Translations under genes and position numbers: made by a program
Shown: piece after piece, positions 33,633-42,250 of the stretch
Numbering within the stretch: position 1 is the first letter of the stretch
How the letters are laid out: each line of letters opens with the position of its first letter
The notes under the pieces: generated by a model
The model's database searches: none
The model's input: only the letters and a program-made list of their open reading frames with translations
What the model was told of the DNA's origin: nothing
Assembly: GCF_934630525.1 (NCBI RefSeq)
Contig: NZ_CAKTVX010000005.1
Location: 1-64,000 of the forward strand
Length of the DNA stretch: 64,000 bases
Reading direction: 5' to 3'
Source: an uncultured Slackia sp.
GTDB taxonomy: Bacteria; Actinomycetota; Coriobacteriia; Coriobacteriales; Eggerthellaceae

Positions 33633-36278
33633 ATGAAGCAGACGTTCGATATAACGGGAATGACATGCGCCGCATGCAAGGCGCGCGTCGAGAAAGCCAC
33701 GGCATCGGTCGATGGCGTGGCCGAAGTCGCCGTGAACCTGTTGAAAAATAGCATGGAGGTTGCCTATACCGACGATTCGCCAGATGCGGTTGCCCAGGTG
33801 AATGCAGCCATTAGCGCCGCCGTTGACAAGGCGGGCTACGGCGCTGAGCCGCGTGCCGCGGCGGGCGAGGGCGCGCAATCTGTTGCACAGGGCGGCGTTT
33901 CTGCGGCAAAGGCCGCGCGAGAGTCCGCAAACAAGAAGGCGGCCGAAGCCGAGGCGGCCATGCGCCATCGCCTGATCGTGTCGTTCGTGTTCGCCATTCC
34001 GCTGCTCTATCTTTCTATGGGCCATATGTTCAGCTGGCCGCTTCCCGCGTGCTTTTTGGGCCACGAGAGCATGATCACGTTCGCATTCACGCAGTTCTTG
34101 CTGCTCATTCCCGTTATCGCGGTGAACTTCAAGTATTTCAGCGGCGGTTTCAAAAGCCTCGTGCATGGCGCCCCCAACATGGACTCGCTCATTGCGCTTG
34201 GCGCAACGGCATCGACCGTGTATGGCATCGCGGCCATTTACCGCATTGGCATCGGAATGGGCGCGGGCGACATCGATGCGGCGCATATGGCCGTGATGGA
34301 TTTGTATTTCGAATCGGCCGGCATGATTTTGACGCTCATCACGCTGGGCAAATACTTCGAGGCGCGCGCGAAGGGCAAAACGACCGACGCGATTTCGTCT
34401 CTTCTCGATCTTTCCCCTAAAGTCGCAACGCGGCGCGAGGGCGAAGCTGAGGTTGAAGTGCCTCTTGAGCAGGTGCAGGTCGGAGACGTGCTCGTGGTGC
34501 GCGCGGGCCAGGCGGTGCCGCTCGACGGCACGGTCGTCGAGGGCTCGGCCGCGGTGGACGAATCGGCGCTTACGGGCGAAAGCGTTCCCGTGGAAAAGCA
34601 GCCGGGCGATGGCGTGATTGGCGCGACCATTTCGAAAACGGGATGGTTCGCCATGCGCGTCGATCGCGTGGGCGACGACACGGCGCTTGCGGGCATCATT
34701 CGCATGGTCGACGAGGCGACTTCGACCAAAGCTCCCATCGAGAAGCTTGCCGATAAAATCAGCGGTATTTTCGTGCCCGCGGTCATCGGCATTGCGCTCG
34801 TGACGTTCGTCGTGTGGATGCTCGCGTCGGGCGATGTGTCAACCTCGCTCACCCATGCGGTTTCGGTGCTCGTGATTAGCTGCCCGTGCGCGCTCGGCCT
34901 GGCAACGCCGTGTGCCATTATGGTGGGTACGGGCCGTGGCGCGCGTGCCGGCATTTTGGCGAAAACGGCCGAAGCGCTCCAAACTGCCCATGATGTGAAA
35001 ACCGTAGTGCTCGACAAAACGGGCACTATCACCAAAGGCTCGCCGGAAGTCACCGACATGCTGTGCGCCACGGGCGTGGAAGCGAATGAGCTGCTCCGCG
35101 TCGCGGCGGCCCTCGAGAAAAAATCGGAGCATCCGCTTGGCCGCGCGATTGTTTCGCGTGCGGAAAGTATGGCCCTTCGCGTCGCCGAGGCGAGCGAATT
35201 CCGCCAAATTCCCGGCGGAGGCGTTGCGGGCGTGTACGACGGAGCGGTGTGCGTAATGGGAAATGCCCAGCTCATGCGGCAGCATGGCGTGTACTTGGGC
35301 GAATTCGAGCACGAAGCCGAACGTTTGGCCGACGAGGGCAAAACCCCGCTGTTCTTGGCGGTGGGTGCTGGCGTGGTGGGCGTTATCGCGGTTGCCGATA
35401 CCATGAAGCCCACGAGCGCCGCCGCCGTGTCGGAGTTTCACGATATGGGCGTGCGCACGGTTATGCTCACGGGCGACAATGAGCGCACGGCGCGGGCCAT
35501 TCAGCGCGTGTGCGGGGTGGACGAGGTCGTTGCCGGCGTTTTGCCCGAAGGCAAAGAGCGCGAGGTTGCGCGCCTATCGAGCGAGGGCGCCGTAGCGATG
35601 GTCGGCGATGGCATTAACGACGCGCCGGCGCTCGCTCGCGCGGATGTTGGCATTGCCATTGGCGCAGGTGCCGACATCGCCATTGAGTCGGCCGACATGG
35701 TGCTCATGAAGAGCGACTTGCTCGATGTGCCCGCGGCCATTCAGCTCTCGCGCGCGACCATGCGCACCATTAAGCAGAACCTGTTCTGGGCACTTATCTA
35801 CAACGCGATTTGCATTCCCGTTGCGGCGGGCGCATTCTCGTGGGCGGGCCTTACGCTCAATCCCATGATCGCGGCCGCGGCCATGAGCCTAAGCTCGGTG
35901 TGCGTGGTGAGCAATGCGTTGCGTTTGCGCACATGGAAGCCCCGTTTTTCCAATCATGTGCAGGAAGAGGCATCGCGTCGCTCCCTTCCTGAAGACGAAA
36001 TCGTCGTTCGCGAAATTGCGTACAGATTGCCGGAAGGCATTCAAAATACCCTCGAAAGAAAGGAACCGTCCATGGAAAAGACTCTGCATGTTGAAGGCAT
36101 GATGTGCCAGCATTGCGTAGCTCACGTGAAGAAGGCGCTCGAAGGCGTCGCGGGCGTGGCGAGCGTCGACGTCGACCTTGATGGCAAGAAGGCCACCGTG
36201 CAGCTCGTCGAAGACGTTGCCGACGCCCAGCTCGTCGACGCCGTGGTCGACGCGGGCTACGAAGCCCACATGGCATAA
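33633..36278 (+). CDS. copA: Cu(I)-exporting P1B-type ATPase fused to C-terminal CopZ-like domain
   Basis: An 881-residue copper pump. The N-terminal heavy-metal domain has GMTCAAC (Cys12/Cys15). Eight membrane helices include the transmembrane copper site CPC (417-419). The phosphorylated aspartate is Asp461 in DKTGT, and GDGINDAPAL follows. After the last helices the frame continues through a linker into a second heavy-metal domain (residues 814-881) with GMMCQHC. It is unusual for this domain to be C-terminal. The start at 33633 follows CGGGAG; the longer frame to 33561 is unsupported. It exports Cu(I) across the membrane and is controlled by CsoR. Confidence 0.93.
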   Translation: MKQTFDITGMTCAACKARVEKATASVDGVAEVAVNLLKNSMEVAYTDDSPDAVAQVNAAISAAVDKAGYGAEPRAAAGEGAQSVAQGGVSAAKAARESANKKAAEAEAAMRHRLIVSFVFAIPLLYLSMGHMFSWPLPACFLGHESMITFAFTQFLLLIPVIAVNFKYFSGGFKSLVHGAPNMDSLIALGATASTVYGIAAIYRIGIGMGAGDIDAAHMAVMDLYFESAGMILTLITLGKYFEARAKGKTTDAISSLLDLSPKVATRREGEAEVEVPLEQVQVGDVLVVRAGQAVPLDGTVVEGSAAVDESALTGESVPVEKQPGDGVIGATISKTGWFAMRVDRVGDDTALAGIIRMVDEATSTKAPIEKLADKISGIFVPAVIGIALVTFVVWMLASGDVSTSLTHAVSVLVISCPCALGLATPCAIMVGTGRGARAGILAKTAEALQTAHDVKTVVLDKTGTITKGSPEVTDMLCATGVEANELLRVAAALEKKSEHPLGRAIVSRAESMALRVAEASEFRQIPGGGVAGVYDGAVCVMGNAQLMRQHGVYLGEFEHEAERLADEGKTPLFLAVGAGVVGVIAVADTMKPTSAAAVSEFHDMGVRTVMLTGDNERTARAIQRVCGVDEVVAGVLPEGKEREVARLSSEGAVAMVGDGINDAPALARADVGIAIGAGADIAIESADMVLMKSDLLDVPAAIQLSRATMRTIKQNLFWALIYNAICIPVAAGAFSWAGLTLNPMIAAAAMSLSSVCVVSNALRLRTWKPRFSNHVQEEASRRSLPEDEIVVREIAYRLPEGIQNTLERKEPSMEKTLHVEGMMCQHCVAHVKKALEGVAGVASVDVDLDGKKATVQLVEDVADAQLVDAVVDAGYEAHMA
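36056..36278 (+). other. Internal ribosome site and start for a free CopZ-like chaperone
   Basis: Within copA, AAAGGA (36059-36064) lies seven bases upstream of an in-frame ATG at 36072. Starting there yields a 68-residue protein with the complete CopZ fold motifs (TLHVEGMMCQHC ... VDVDLDGKKATV). Both the fused domain and a separate soluble copper chaperone could therefore be made from one gene, by internal initiation. Confidence 0.5.
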
Positions 36279-36407
36279 TGGCCCATTAATTCAACGGTTC
36301 CGTAACTGCGCGGCCAAGAGTTCGTTTCAAATGCGCGTTTGCGGGGTAGCGTGTGGGTTCGTGCGTATAATGAAGTCAAACATACCTTCTTACGAATCGA
36401 GGATCCC

Positions 36408-36914
36408 ATGACCGAATTCGAGAACACCAAGCAGGCCGAAGGCGCCGCTCCCGAAAAACCCGCTGCGCCCGCCCAGCCTGCAACCGTTCCGCCGCTGCAG
36501 GGCATGCCGACCCCGCCCCAGGCCGCAGGCCAGGTTCCCCCTTCGGGCAACCCTTATGCGAACGCCTCTCAGAAGCAGCCTTCCGGCCAGGCTCCGTTCT
36601 ACGGCGCGCCCGCCCAGCAGCCTCAGCAACCCCAGGCCGTTCCGCAGAACATGCCGGGCATGCCGCTGCTCTATCTTACGGGCGGCATGAAATTCGGCTG
36701 GGCTGCGTGCGGCTTCTTCCTTGGCCCTATCGCTATTCTGCTCGCGTGGCTCACGAACCAGAGCAATTTCCCCCAGGCGAAATCCGATGCGGTCAAATTC
36801 TCGCTCATCGGCTTTTTGGCGACGTTCGCCGTGTGGGTGCTGGTCCTCGTTTTGTTCAGCGTGGCCGCATGCTCTGCGTTTACCTACGGACCTTCGTACT
36901 ACTCGTACTACTAA
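36408..36914 (+). CDS. Small membrane protein with Pro/Gln-rich N-terminal tail
   Basis: A 168-residue protein of unknown function. Residues 1-80 are disordered and rich in Pro, Gln and Ala (NPYANAS, QQPQQPQAVPQN). Two hydrophobic helices follow (WAACGFFLGPIAILLAWL and FLATFAVWVLVLVLFSV), and the chain ends in a Tyr/Ser-rich tail. CGAGGAT is the likely ribosome site. The N-terminal tail resembles that of FtsH encoded 0.8 kb downstream. A TATAAT at 36366-36371 may be its -10 box. Confidence 0.72.
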   Translation: MTEFENTKQAEGAAPEKPAAPAQPATVPPLQGMPTPPQAAGQVPPSGNPYANASQKQPSGQAPFYGAPAQQPQQPQAVPQNMPGMPLLYLTGGMKFGWAACGFFLGPIAILLAWLTNQSNFPQAKSDAVKFSLIGFLATFAVWVLVLVLFSVAACSAFTYGPSYYSYY

Positions 36915-36946
36915 ATTATTTGGCGCGTGTTTCGCAAGGGACGCTC

Positions 36947-36979
36947 AAAGGCTCGCCGTTCAGCGCGGCGGGCCTTTTT
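36947..36979 (+). terminator. Intrinsic terminator
   Basis: AAAGGCTCGCCG and CGGCGGGCCTTT pair around TTCAGCG (one mismatch), followed by TT. It separates the small membrane protein from hpt. Confidence 0.75.
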
Positions 36980-37096
36980 GTCGCTTGCGACGTTGTGATA
37001 TCGTGTTTTTCAGTGCGCCGTTACGCTATCGTTGCTGGCGCTTTGTTTATGGATGCTAAACTGCACTTTCAGGTCTCAACCGAAAGAGAGGGTGTC

Positions 37097-37714
37097 ATGG
37101 CCGAAATGGCTTCAACCGCTGCATGCTCAAGCGTCACGTTTGGTGACGCCGACGTCGAAGAAATTCTCTATAGCGAACAAGCGATTCACGAGCGAGTGGC
37201 GCAAATCGGCCAGCAGATTACTGAAGACTATCGCGACGTGGCATTCGCGGAAACGCCGCACGGCGACCCCGCGATTCTTATGGTGAGCGTGCTTCGCGGC
37301 GCTGCCATTTATATGTCCGACCTCGCGCGTCAGATCGACCTTCCTTTCGAGATGGACTATATGGCCGTGTCTTCTTACGGAACGGGCACGAAGAGCTCCG
37401 GCGTCGTGCGCATTCTGAAAGACCTCACGTCGAACATCGAAGGCCGCCACGTGATTATCGCGGAAGACATTCTCGATTCGGGCCTCACGCTGAAGTACCT
37501 GCTTCGCGTGCTTGAGTCTCGCAATCCCGCATCGATCACCGTTGCGGCGCTTTTGAAGAAGCAAAACCCCGAGCAGGCCGAAATCGACTGCAAGTATGTA
37601 GGCTTTGAGTGCCCCGACGCTTTCATCGTGGGATACGGCCTCGACTACGCCGAGCGTTATCGCAACTTGCCTTACATCGGCATTCTGAAGCCGGAAGTGT
37701 ACCAAGGAAAATAA
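37097..37714 (+). CDS. hpt: Hypoxanthine phosphoribosyltransferase
   Basis: Purine salvage enzyme converting hypoxanthine or guanine plus PRPP to IMP or GMP. The PRPP-binding motif VIIAEDILDSGLTL is exact, and VSVLRGAAIYMSDLAR and MAVSSYGTGTKSSG match the family. The 205-residue length includes a slightly extended N-terminus (TAACSSVTFGDADVEE). GAGAGGG precedes the ATG. Its stop overlaps the ftsH start (TAATG), so the two are coupled. This hpt-ftsH order is widespread in Gram-positives, usually with tilS in front; tilS is not here. Confidence 0.95.
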   Translation: MAEMASTAACSSVTFGDADVEEILYSEQAIHERVAQIGQQITEDYRDVAFAETPHGDPAILMVSVLRGAAIYMSDLARQIDLPFEMDYMAVSSYGTGTKSSGVVRILKDLTSNIEGRHVIIAEDILDSGLTLKYLLRVLESRNPASITVAALLKKQNPEQAEIDCKYVGFECPDAFIVGYGLDYAERYRNLPYIGILKPEVYQGK

Positions 37715-40020
37715 TGAGCGAAACACACCAGCAAAACGACAACCAAACGCAGCAGCCTGCGCCGGCGGCTCCCGAAAGCCAGCCGCAACAGCCGCAGGCG
37801 CCGCAGCAGCAGGGCCAGCAGCAAAACCCTTACGGCAATGCGCCGCAGCAGGGCCACGACCCCCAAGGCCAACAGTTCCAGGGCCAGCGCGGCTCTTCTA
37901 TGTTCAACATCGACCCGAAAGACGCCAAGCAAATGATGTCTCGCCCGCCGCAGCGCGTGAGCATTATTTCGGCCATTCTGTTCTTCGTCGTGGCGATGTT
38001 CATCGGCAGCCAAATGATGACGATGATGAATGGCGCCGAAACCGACACGCTCATCACCTCGGAATTCGTACAGGCCGTTGAGCAGGATCGCGTGCAAAAC
38101 GTGGTCTACGATGCCGGCAGCTATACCGTCACGGGCACCTATTATCCGGCCGCAACCGCCGGCTCCACCGCGTCCGATGCGTACAACAACGCCATTGGTG
38201 CGCTGAATGCCCAGGTCCAAGGCGTGCTTGGCACCGATGCTCCCACGGTTGACACCACCAACCTCGATGCGAAGAGCGTTGGCACCCCGCGCAAGTACAC
38301 GTCTACTTACGTGGGCCAAGACTCGCTCATGCAGCTTCTGAAGAGTCATCCCGATGTTGAGTATCAGGTGAAACTGCCCGACGGCATGGGCGACTTCCTT
38401 ATGAGCCTGCTGCCCACGCTGCTCCTCATCGGTCTTATGGTCTTCTTCTTCGCCCAAATGAACAAGGCGAACAATTCGCAAATGTCGTTTGGCAAGGCGA
38501 AGGCGAAGGAATACACCCAAGAGCACCCCGATGTGCGCTTCGACGACGTTGCTGGCGAAGACGAGGCGGTCGAGGAGCTTCAGGAAATCAAAGACTTCCT
38601 CGTGAACCCGAAGAAGTACCAAGACCTCGGCGCGAAAATTCCGCGCGGCTGCCTGCTCGTAGGCCCTCCGGGCACGGGCAAAACGCTGCTTGCGCGCGCC
38701 GTCGCGGGCGAGGCCCAGGTGCCGTTCTTCAGCATTTCGGGTTCTGAATTCGTCGAAATGTTCGTGGGCGTTGGCGCAAGCCGCGTGCGCGACCTGTTCA
38801 AGCATGCCAAGGAATCGGCTCCCTCGATCATCTTCATCGACGAGATCGACGCCGTTGGCCGCCAGCGTGGCGCTGGTTTGGGCGGCGGCCACGACGAGCG
38901 CGAGCAAACCTTGAACCAGCTGCTCGTCGAGATGGACGGCTTCGAGAAGAATGAGGCCGTGGTGCTCATCGCCGCGACGAACCGTGTTGACGTTTTGGAC
39001 CCGGCTCTGCTTCGTCCGGGCCGTTTCGACCGCCAAATCGTGGTTGACGCGCCCGACGTTCGCGGCCGCGAGAAGATTCTTGCGGTGCACGCGAAGAACA
39101 AGCCCATCGGTCCCGATGTCGACCTGCCGCGCATCGCGAAGCTCACGAGCGGCATGACCGGCGCCGACCTCATGAACCTCATGAACGAAGCCGCGCTGCT
39201 CACCGCTCGCCGCAACAAGTCGCACATCTCCATGGCCGAGGTCAACGAATCCATGGAACGCCTGATGGCCGGTCCCGAGCGCAAGAACCGCGTGATGAAC
39301 GAGAAAACTCGTCGCACCATTGCGTTCCACGAATCGGGCCATGCCCTGGTTGGCCACTTGCTGCCAAACGCCGACCCGGTGCATAAGATCACCATCGTGC
39401 CGCGCGGCCGCGCGCTGGGCTACACCATGTCGATTCCTGACGAGGATAAATTCCTCGTGAGCCGAAACGAGATGTACGACGAACTCGCCGTGTTCTTGGG
39501 CGGTCGCGTTGCCGAGGAAATCTTCTGCGGCGACATCACGACCGGCGCGAGCAACGACCTGGAGCGCGCCACGAAGATGGCCCGCCAGATGGTCGTGAAC
39601 TACGGCATGTCCGACGCGCTGGGCCAGCAGACGTTCGGCCAGCCGAACCACGAAGTCTTCCTGGGCCGCGATTATGGCAACACCCAGGATTACTCGCCTG
39701 AAACCGCTCAGCGAATCGACGAGGAAGTCGCGCGCCTCATGAAGCAGGCGCACGATACCGCCTACGAAATTCTCTCGCAGCGTGCCGACCAAATGCACAC
39801 GATGGCCGAAGTGCTGCTCGATCGCGAGACGGTCGACGGCGCGGCGTGCGAAGCTTTGCTCAACAACACGTGGGCCGAGTTCTCGAAGAAGGAAGCCGCT
39901 GGCGAAATTCCTCCCGACGAGGGCTTCACGCTCGTGGAGCCTGTCGGCAAGCAGGAGGAGCCGCAGCTCGCTTCGCCGCAGCAGGCAGCTGAGCCGCAGG
40001 GCGATTCTTCGCAGCAGTAG
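37714..40020 (+). CDS. ftsH: ATP-dependent zinc metalloprotease FtsH
   Basis: Membrane-anchored AAA+ protease for quality control of membrane and some soluble proteins. The 768 residues include TM1 (about 83-99), a periplasmic domain, TM2, the AAA+ module with Walker A GPPGTGKT (317-324) and FIDEID, and the zinc site HESGH (539-543). Unusually, an 80-residue Pro/Gln-rich tail precedes TM1; most FtsH proteins start directly with the helix. A Gln-rich C-terminus mirrors it. The start codon overlaps the hpt stop. Confidence 0.96.
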   Translation: MSETHQQNDNQTQQPAPAAPESQPQQPQAPQQQGQQQNPYGNAPQQGHDPQGQQFQGQRGSSMFNIDPKDAKQMMSRPPQRVSIISAILFFVVAMFIGSQMMTMMNGAETDTLITSEFVQAVEQDRVQNVVYDAGSYTVTGTYYPAATAGSTASDAYNNAIGALNAQVQGVLGTDAPTVDTTNLDAKSVGTPRKYTSTYVGQDSLMQLLKSHPDVEYQVKLPDGMGDFLMSLLPTLLLIGLMVFFFAQMNKANNSQMSFGKAKAKEYTQEHPDVRFDDVAGEDEAVEELQEIKDFLVNPKKYQDLGAKIPRGCLLVGPPGTGKTLLARAVAGEAQVPFFSISGSEFVEMFVGVGASRVRDLFKHAKESAPSIIFIDEIDAVGRQRGAGLGGGHDEREQTLNQLLVEMDGFEKNEAVVLIAATNRVDVLDPALLRPGRFDRQIVVDAPDVRGREKILAVHAKNKPIGPDVDLPRIAKLTSGMTGADLMNLMNEAALLTARRNKSHISMAEVNESMERLMAGPERKNRVMNEKTRRTIAFHESGHALVGHLLPNADPVHKITIVPRGRALGYTMSIPDEDKFLVSRNEMYDELAVFLGGRVAEEIFCGDITTGASNDLERATKMARQMVVNYGMSDALGQQTFGQPNHEVFLGRDYGNTQDYSPETAQRIDEEVARLMKQAHDTAYEILSQRADQMHTMAEVLLDRETVDGAACEALLNNTWAEFSKKEAAGEIPPDEGFTLVEPVGKQEEPQLASPQQAAEPQGDSSQQ

Positions 40021-40065
40021 GCTTTTGCCGCAAGGGGGATTGCGGCGCATGACACAACCAAGGGG

Positions 40066-40100
40066 CGCGTCCCCTCGCTTTCGGGCGAGGGGACGCGTTT
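40066..40100 (+). terminator. Terminator after ftsH
   Basis: CGCGTCCCCTCG / CGAGGGGACGCG perfect 12-bp stem with an eight-base loop and a short TTT. Confidence 0.75.
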
Positions 40101-40130
40101 GTGCGTATATAAGAAAGGAAGAAACCGAGC

Positions 40131-41438
40131 ATGATGTGGAAATGCGCGAAGTTCGAATTCGACTCCACGCGCCCCGTCGTTATGGGCATTTTGAACGTGA
40201 CGCCCGATTCGTTCTCTGACGGTGGCCAGCACAACGGTTTTGCTGAAGCAGTGGCGTATGCGCGCCAAATGGTCGACGAAGGCGCTCAGATTATCGACGT
40301 GGGCGGCGAGTCGACGCGCCCGGGTTCGGCGGAAGTGTCCGTCGAAGAGGAGCTCGCGCGCGTGCTCGATGTAGTGCGCCAGCTGGCCGATTTGGGCTTG
40401 TGCGTGAGCATCGATACGCGCCATGCCGAAGTTGCTCGCGCGTGCGTAGAAGCTGGCGCGGCGATTATCAACGACGTAACGGGTTTCCGCGACCCCGCCA
40501 TGGTCGAAGTCGCCAAAAACTGCGATGCGGGCCTTGTTGTCATGCATATGCTCGGCGAGCCCGCCACCATGCAGGACAATCCGCATTACGACGATGTCGT
40601 GGCTGAGGTCAAAGAATACCTGGGCAGCCAGGCCGCCATGCTCGAAGCAGCCGGCGTTGCGCGCGAGCGCATCTGCGTCGATCCCGGCCCTGGCTTCGGC
40701 AAAACCGCGAGCCAGACCATGGAGCTCATGCGCAACTTCCACGAGTTCAACCGCTTGGGCTATCCCACGATGGTCGCCGTTTCGCGCAAAAGCTACATCG
40801 GCTCCGCGTATGGCATAAGCGAGCCTGCGCAGCGCGACGAGGCGTCGGCGCAAGAGGCCCTAATGGCATGCGAGCTGGGCGCTTCGGTAGTGCGCGCCCA
40901 TAACGTACCCGAAACCATGAAGGCGCTCAAAAACCTGCGTCCTTATGTGATTTTGGGCCTTGGCTCCAATGTGGCCCTCGTGGCGAACCCCGGCGAGGAA
41001 ACCGAGGGAAAAATCGCGAACCTGGAACAGGCCATCACGGGCCTGTGCTCCATTCCCGATACGCAAATCATCGACATCTCGAGCTACTACGAAAGCGAGC
41101 CTGCGTACTACGAAGACCAGGATACCTTCGTGAACGCCGTGGTGCTTGCGCGCACGGGCGTGCCGCCGAAGGAACTTTTGAAGTATTTGCACGCAATCGA
41201 GAACAGCCTGGGCCGCACGCGCGAAATCGAAAACGGCCCCCGCACGCTCGATTTGGACATCGTCGATTACCAGATGTACGTGGGGCAAACCGATGAGCTC
41301 ACGCTGCCGCACCCGCGCGTGTGCGAGCGTGATTTCGTGGTGAAGCCGCTGCTCGAGCTTTTGCCGAACCATGTGCTCGCCGACGGCACGCCCGTCGTCG
41401 CCGAAGGCGCGGTGTACGGAAAGGCAACCAAGCTATAA
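40131..41438 (+). CDS. folP: Bifunctional dihydropteroate synthase-HPPK (FolP-FolK fusion)
   Basis: Folate synthesis enzyme of 435 residues. Residues 1 to about 278 are dihydropteroate synthase (NVTPDSFSDGG, ESTRPG, INDVTG, VAVSRKS). Residues about 281-435 are 6-hydroxymethyl-dihydropterin pyrophosphokinase (VILGLGSN, the acceptor loop YYESEPAYYEDQDTFVNAV, and GPRTLDLDIV). The junction is nearly linker-free. The order synthase-then-kinase is opposite to the HPPK-DHPS order of plant and fungal enzymes. No folB, the usual companion aldolase, is nearby. Confidence 0.93.
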   Translation: MMWKCAKFEFDSTRPVVMGILNVTPDSFSDGGQHNGFAEAVAYARQMVDEGAQIIDVGGESTRPGSAEVSVEEELARVLDVVRQLADLGLCVSIDTRHAEVARACVEAGAAIINDVTGFRDPAMVEVAKNCDAGLVVMHMLGEPATMQDNPHYDDVVAEVKEYLGSQAAMLEAAGVARERICVDPGPGFGKTASQTMELMRNFHEFNRLGYPTMVAVSRKSYIGSAYGISEPAQRDEASAQEALMACELGASVVRAHNVPETMKALKNLRPYVILGLGSNVALVANPGEETEGKIANLEQAITGLCSIPDTQIIDISSYYESEPAYYEDQDTFVNAVVLARTGVPPKELLKYLHAIENSLGRTREIENGPRTLDLDIVDYQMYVGQTDELTLPHPRVCERDFVVKPLLELLPNHVLADGTPVVAEGAVYGKATKL

Positions 41439-41612
41439 GCTTGCGACCTGTGCAAAGCGCTCATTCATCGGTATTTCTTTCGCAGGTTGCCTTTGGGCGT
41501 GAGGTTCACGCGAACCCCATGCCAGCTTGCTACACTTCGAAGACTTTTCCGCTGAATAATGCGCGATTTTGTCCACGCGGACGATGGTGCGCTCGACGAT
41601 GTAAGGAACTTC

Positions 41613-42215
41613 ATGAACTTCGATATCATTTATAAAGATGTGACTGGCTCGACCAACGATGACGTGTGGGATCTTGCCAATCATGGCGCGCATTCGGGCG
41701 TCGCGGTGCGCGCGCTGCGCCAGGAATCGGGCCGCGGTCAATGGAAAACGCGTCCGTGGGTGAGCCCTGAAGGCGGGCTGTATTTCTCGGTGCTGCTTGA
41801 ACCTCGCATTCCCGAGGAAGAATTCCCTTCGATGAGCCCCCGCCTCGCCGAGGCTGTGGCGCGCATCGTGCGCAGCATTGCGGGCGTGACCGAAAATGAG
41901 GTATGGGTTAAGCCTGCCAACGACGTGATGTGTGAAGCGGGCAAACTGTGCGGCATGTCGCTTGACGCGAAAGACGGCAAAGTGGTGCTCGGCGTTGGTT
42001 TGAACGTGTTCCATCCGAAGGAGCCCATCGTGACCGACGGCCGCAACGTCGCCGCGTATGTTTGCGACTTGGGCACGGAGGAGTCGCGTTCTTTGCCGTT
42101 CGCAAATGCGCTTTCGAACCCGCTTTTGCGCGTGCAATACCTCGACGCCGTGATGCAGGGCTTGCTTGGTGCTATCGACCTGGAGCTTTCTGCCATCGAG
42201 TGCGAGCATATCTAA
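41613..42215 (+). CDS. birA: Biotin-[acetyl-CoA-carboxylase] ligase, short form
   Basis: Attaches biotin to carrier proteins. The 200-residue protein has only the catalytic core: GSTNDDVW, the biotinyl-AMP loop ESGRGQWKTRPW with SPEGGLYFSVLL, and CGMSLD...VVLGVGLNV. The HTH repressor domain of class II BirA is missing. The usual KWPND motif reads KPAND, a notable substitution beside the catalytic lysine. TAAGGAAC places the start at 41613. Confidence 0.82.
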   Translation: MNFDIIYKDVTGSTNDDVWDLANHGAHSGVAVRALRQESGRGQWKTRPWVSPEGGLYFSVLLEPRIPEEEFPSMSPRLAEAVARIVRSIAGVTENEVWVKPANDVMCEAGKLCGMSLDAKDGKVVLGVGLNVFHPKEPIVTDGRNVAAYVCDLGTEESRSLPFANALSNPLLRVQYLDAVMQGLLGAIDLELSAIECEHI

Positions 42216-42250
42216 AATAAAACGAACGAATAATCGCAAGAAGGGCGTGT

